A DNA stretch of 64,000 nt from Alcaligenes faecalis. GTDB taxonomy: Bacteria; Pseudomonadota; Gammaproteobacteria; Burkholderiales; Burkholderiaceae_B. Below the pieces are notes generated by a model that did not search any database, was not told the origin of the DNA, and saw only the letters and a program-made list of their open reading frames with translations. The DNA lies in the NCBI RefSeq assembly GCF_009497775.1, contig NZ_CP031012.1, positions 2,604,001 to 2,668,000 on the forward strand. Reading direction: 5' to 3'. This document shows positions 63,175-64,000 of the stretch, piece by piece. Each line of letters begins with the position of its first letter. The first letter of the stretch is position 1. Position numbers and translations under genes: made by a program.

Positions 63175-64000
63175 TCATGCAGCCTTTTCCGAGCTGGCTC
63201 CACCCTGCTCGACCAAACCATAAATCAAGGAATGATGTGCCCCACCCGCCGCCATTACCCCCGCAGCGGCAGCGATGGTGGCATTAGCCATAGGACTGGA
63301 CGCATCACCCGCCGCAAACACACCCGGTACAGACGTGTGCTGCATGGGGTCCACAGCGATAAAAGACCCCGTAGGACCCGCTGTCAGCTTGCAACCCAGC
63401 TGTATGGCCAGGTCGCTGGCCAACTCTGTTTTGGGCGCTACAAACAGACCGGAAATAGCCACAATTCTGCCATCCTGCAAACGCACTGACTCCAGTCCTG
63501 GCTTGCTTCCCAACAGCTCTGCAATCGGTGTCTTTTCGATCTGCACACCACGCGCTATCAGTTGGGCTTCCTGCTCTGCATTCGGTGTAAAAGCAGCTTG
63601 AGTAAACAAGGTGGTCGGCCCCCAATCTGGCACCAGCATGGCTTGATGCATAGCCAGTTCGCTGCTGGCCAACACCCCCAAAGGCTGCTGGTTCAGCTCA
63701 AAGCCATGGCAATAAGGACAATGCAGCACACTGTTGCCCCAACGCTCCTGCAGACCAGGAATATCAGGCAAGCCGTCCTTGACGCCAGTGGCCAGAATCA
63801 GGCGACGCGCACGGATGGTCTGGGCGTCCTCGGTCAATAGCTGAAACCCACCCTCTATGGCATGAACCTCCACAGCACGCCCGGCTCGCTGCTCGACCGT
63901 CCCGTACTTCGCAAGCTGAAGTTTTGCCGTCGCCATGATGGCCGCCGGAGCCTGCCCATCCTGCCCCAGAAAGCCATGAGAGGCCTGGGCAAAGCGATTC
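63175..64000 (-). CDS. NAD(P)/FAD-dependent oxidoreductase, thioredoxin reductase-like (5' end cut by window)
   Basis: The visible 275 residues include the end of the FAD domain, RLILATGVKDGLPDIPGL, an active-site pair VLHCPYCHGFE (CxxC), and the C-terminal FAD block GVFAAGDASSPM. There is no full NADPH GxGxxA motif in the central domain, which reads PLGVLASSELAMHQAML, so this is a TrxR-like (ferredoxin/NAD-independent or oxidase-type) member such as those acting on small disulfides. The true start is beyond 64000. Neighbouring Rrf2 regulator suggests thiol-stress induction. Confidence 0.88.
   Translation of the reverse strand, partial: NRFAQASHGFLGQDGQAPAAIMATAKLQLAKYGTVEQRAGRAVEVHAIEGGFQLLTEDAQTIRARRLILATGVKDGLPDIPGLQERWGNSVLHCPYCHGFELNQQPLGVLASSELAMHQAMLVPDWGPTTLFTQAAFTPNAEQEAQLIARGVQIEKTPIAELLGSKPGLESVRLQDGRIVAISGLFVAPKTELASDLAIQLGCKLTAGPTGSFIAVDPMQHTSVPGVFAAGDASSPMANATIAAAAGVMAAGGAHHSLIYGLVEQGGASSEKAA

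Overview
The window looks like chromosomal DNA of a betaproteobacterium of the family Alcaligenaceae, most likely Alcaligenes or a close relative. This rests on gene content and protein character: a phenylacetate epoxidase operon, an aroA-cmk-rpsA-ihfB-lapA-lapB-heptose operon, many LysR regulators, and orn/M48 peptidase/rsgA and etfBA clusters typical of Burkholderiales. No marker was compared with a database. No rRNA, tRNA, CRISPR array, insertion sequence or prophage was seen.

Layout. 1-3.7 kb: paaABCDE (minus strand, paaE cut by the window edge) behind a near-consensus sigma-70 promoter. 4-8 kb: orn, an M48 CAAX-type protease, rsgA, a CoA-type NUDIX hydrolase and a solitary rplS. 8.3-9.6 kb: a lipoate-protein ligase split into two overlapping genes, then a 64-residue membrane protein behind a near-perfect LexA box. 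9.9-17.9 kb: 1-Cys peroxiredoxin, acyl-CoA dehydrogenase, etfBA, a histone-deacetylase-like hydrolase, mltB, cysM and a ComEA-like protein. 18-31.8 kb: a long minus-strand block, gyrA-serC-pheA, then tyrA-aroA-cmk-rpsA-ihfB, lapA-lapB and the heptose genes rfaE1-hldD. It joins serine/aromatic amino-acid synthesis, nucleotide supply, translation and LPS control. 32-34 kb: ompA-like, ubiG, gph.

The right half (34-64 kb) is accessory-like. It is a series of regulator/target pairs: LysR/DHA2 efflux, Fur box/TonB receptor beside a choloylglycine-hydrolase-like enzyme, MarR/AlkC-like repair protein with a perfect 27-bp palindrome, LysR/PanE-like/AAHS transporter, ArsR/quinone oxidoreductase/ABM, TetR/MaoC, an ABC-F ATPase with a leader region, ArgP/ArgO, PdxR/PaiB-like, and Rrf2/methyltransferase/TrxR-like (cut by the right edge).

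The three signals most worth pursuing are these. (1) A (AAC)26 trinucleotide repeat sits just upstream of an apparently leaderless arsR promoter whose operator is repeated before the oxidoreductase operon. (2) An erm-like leader precedes an ABC-F gene: a 25-codon ORF and four alternating CTCAAG/CTTGAG segments, the last over the ribosome binding site. (3) A SOS-box-controlled single-pass membrane miniprotein may be a cell-division or membrane checkpoint factor.
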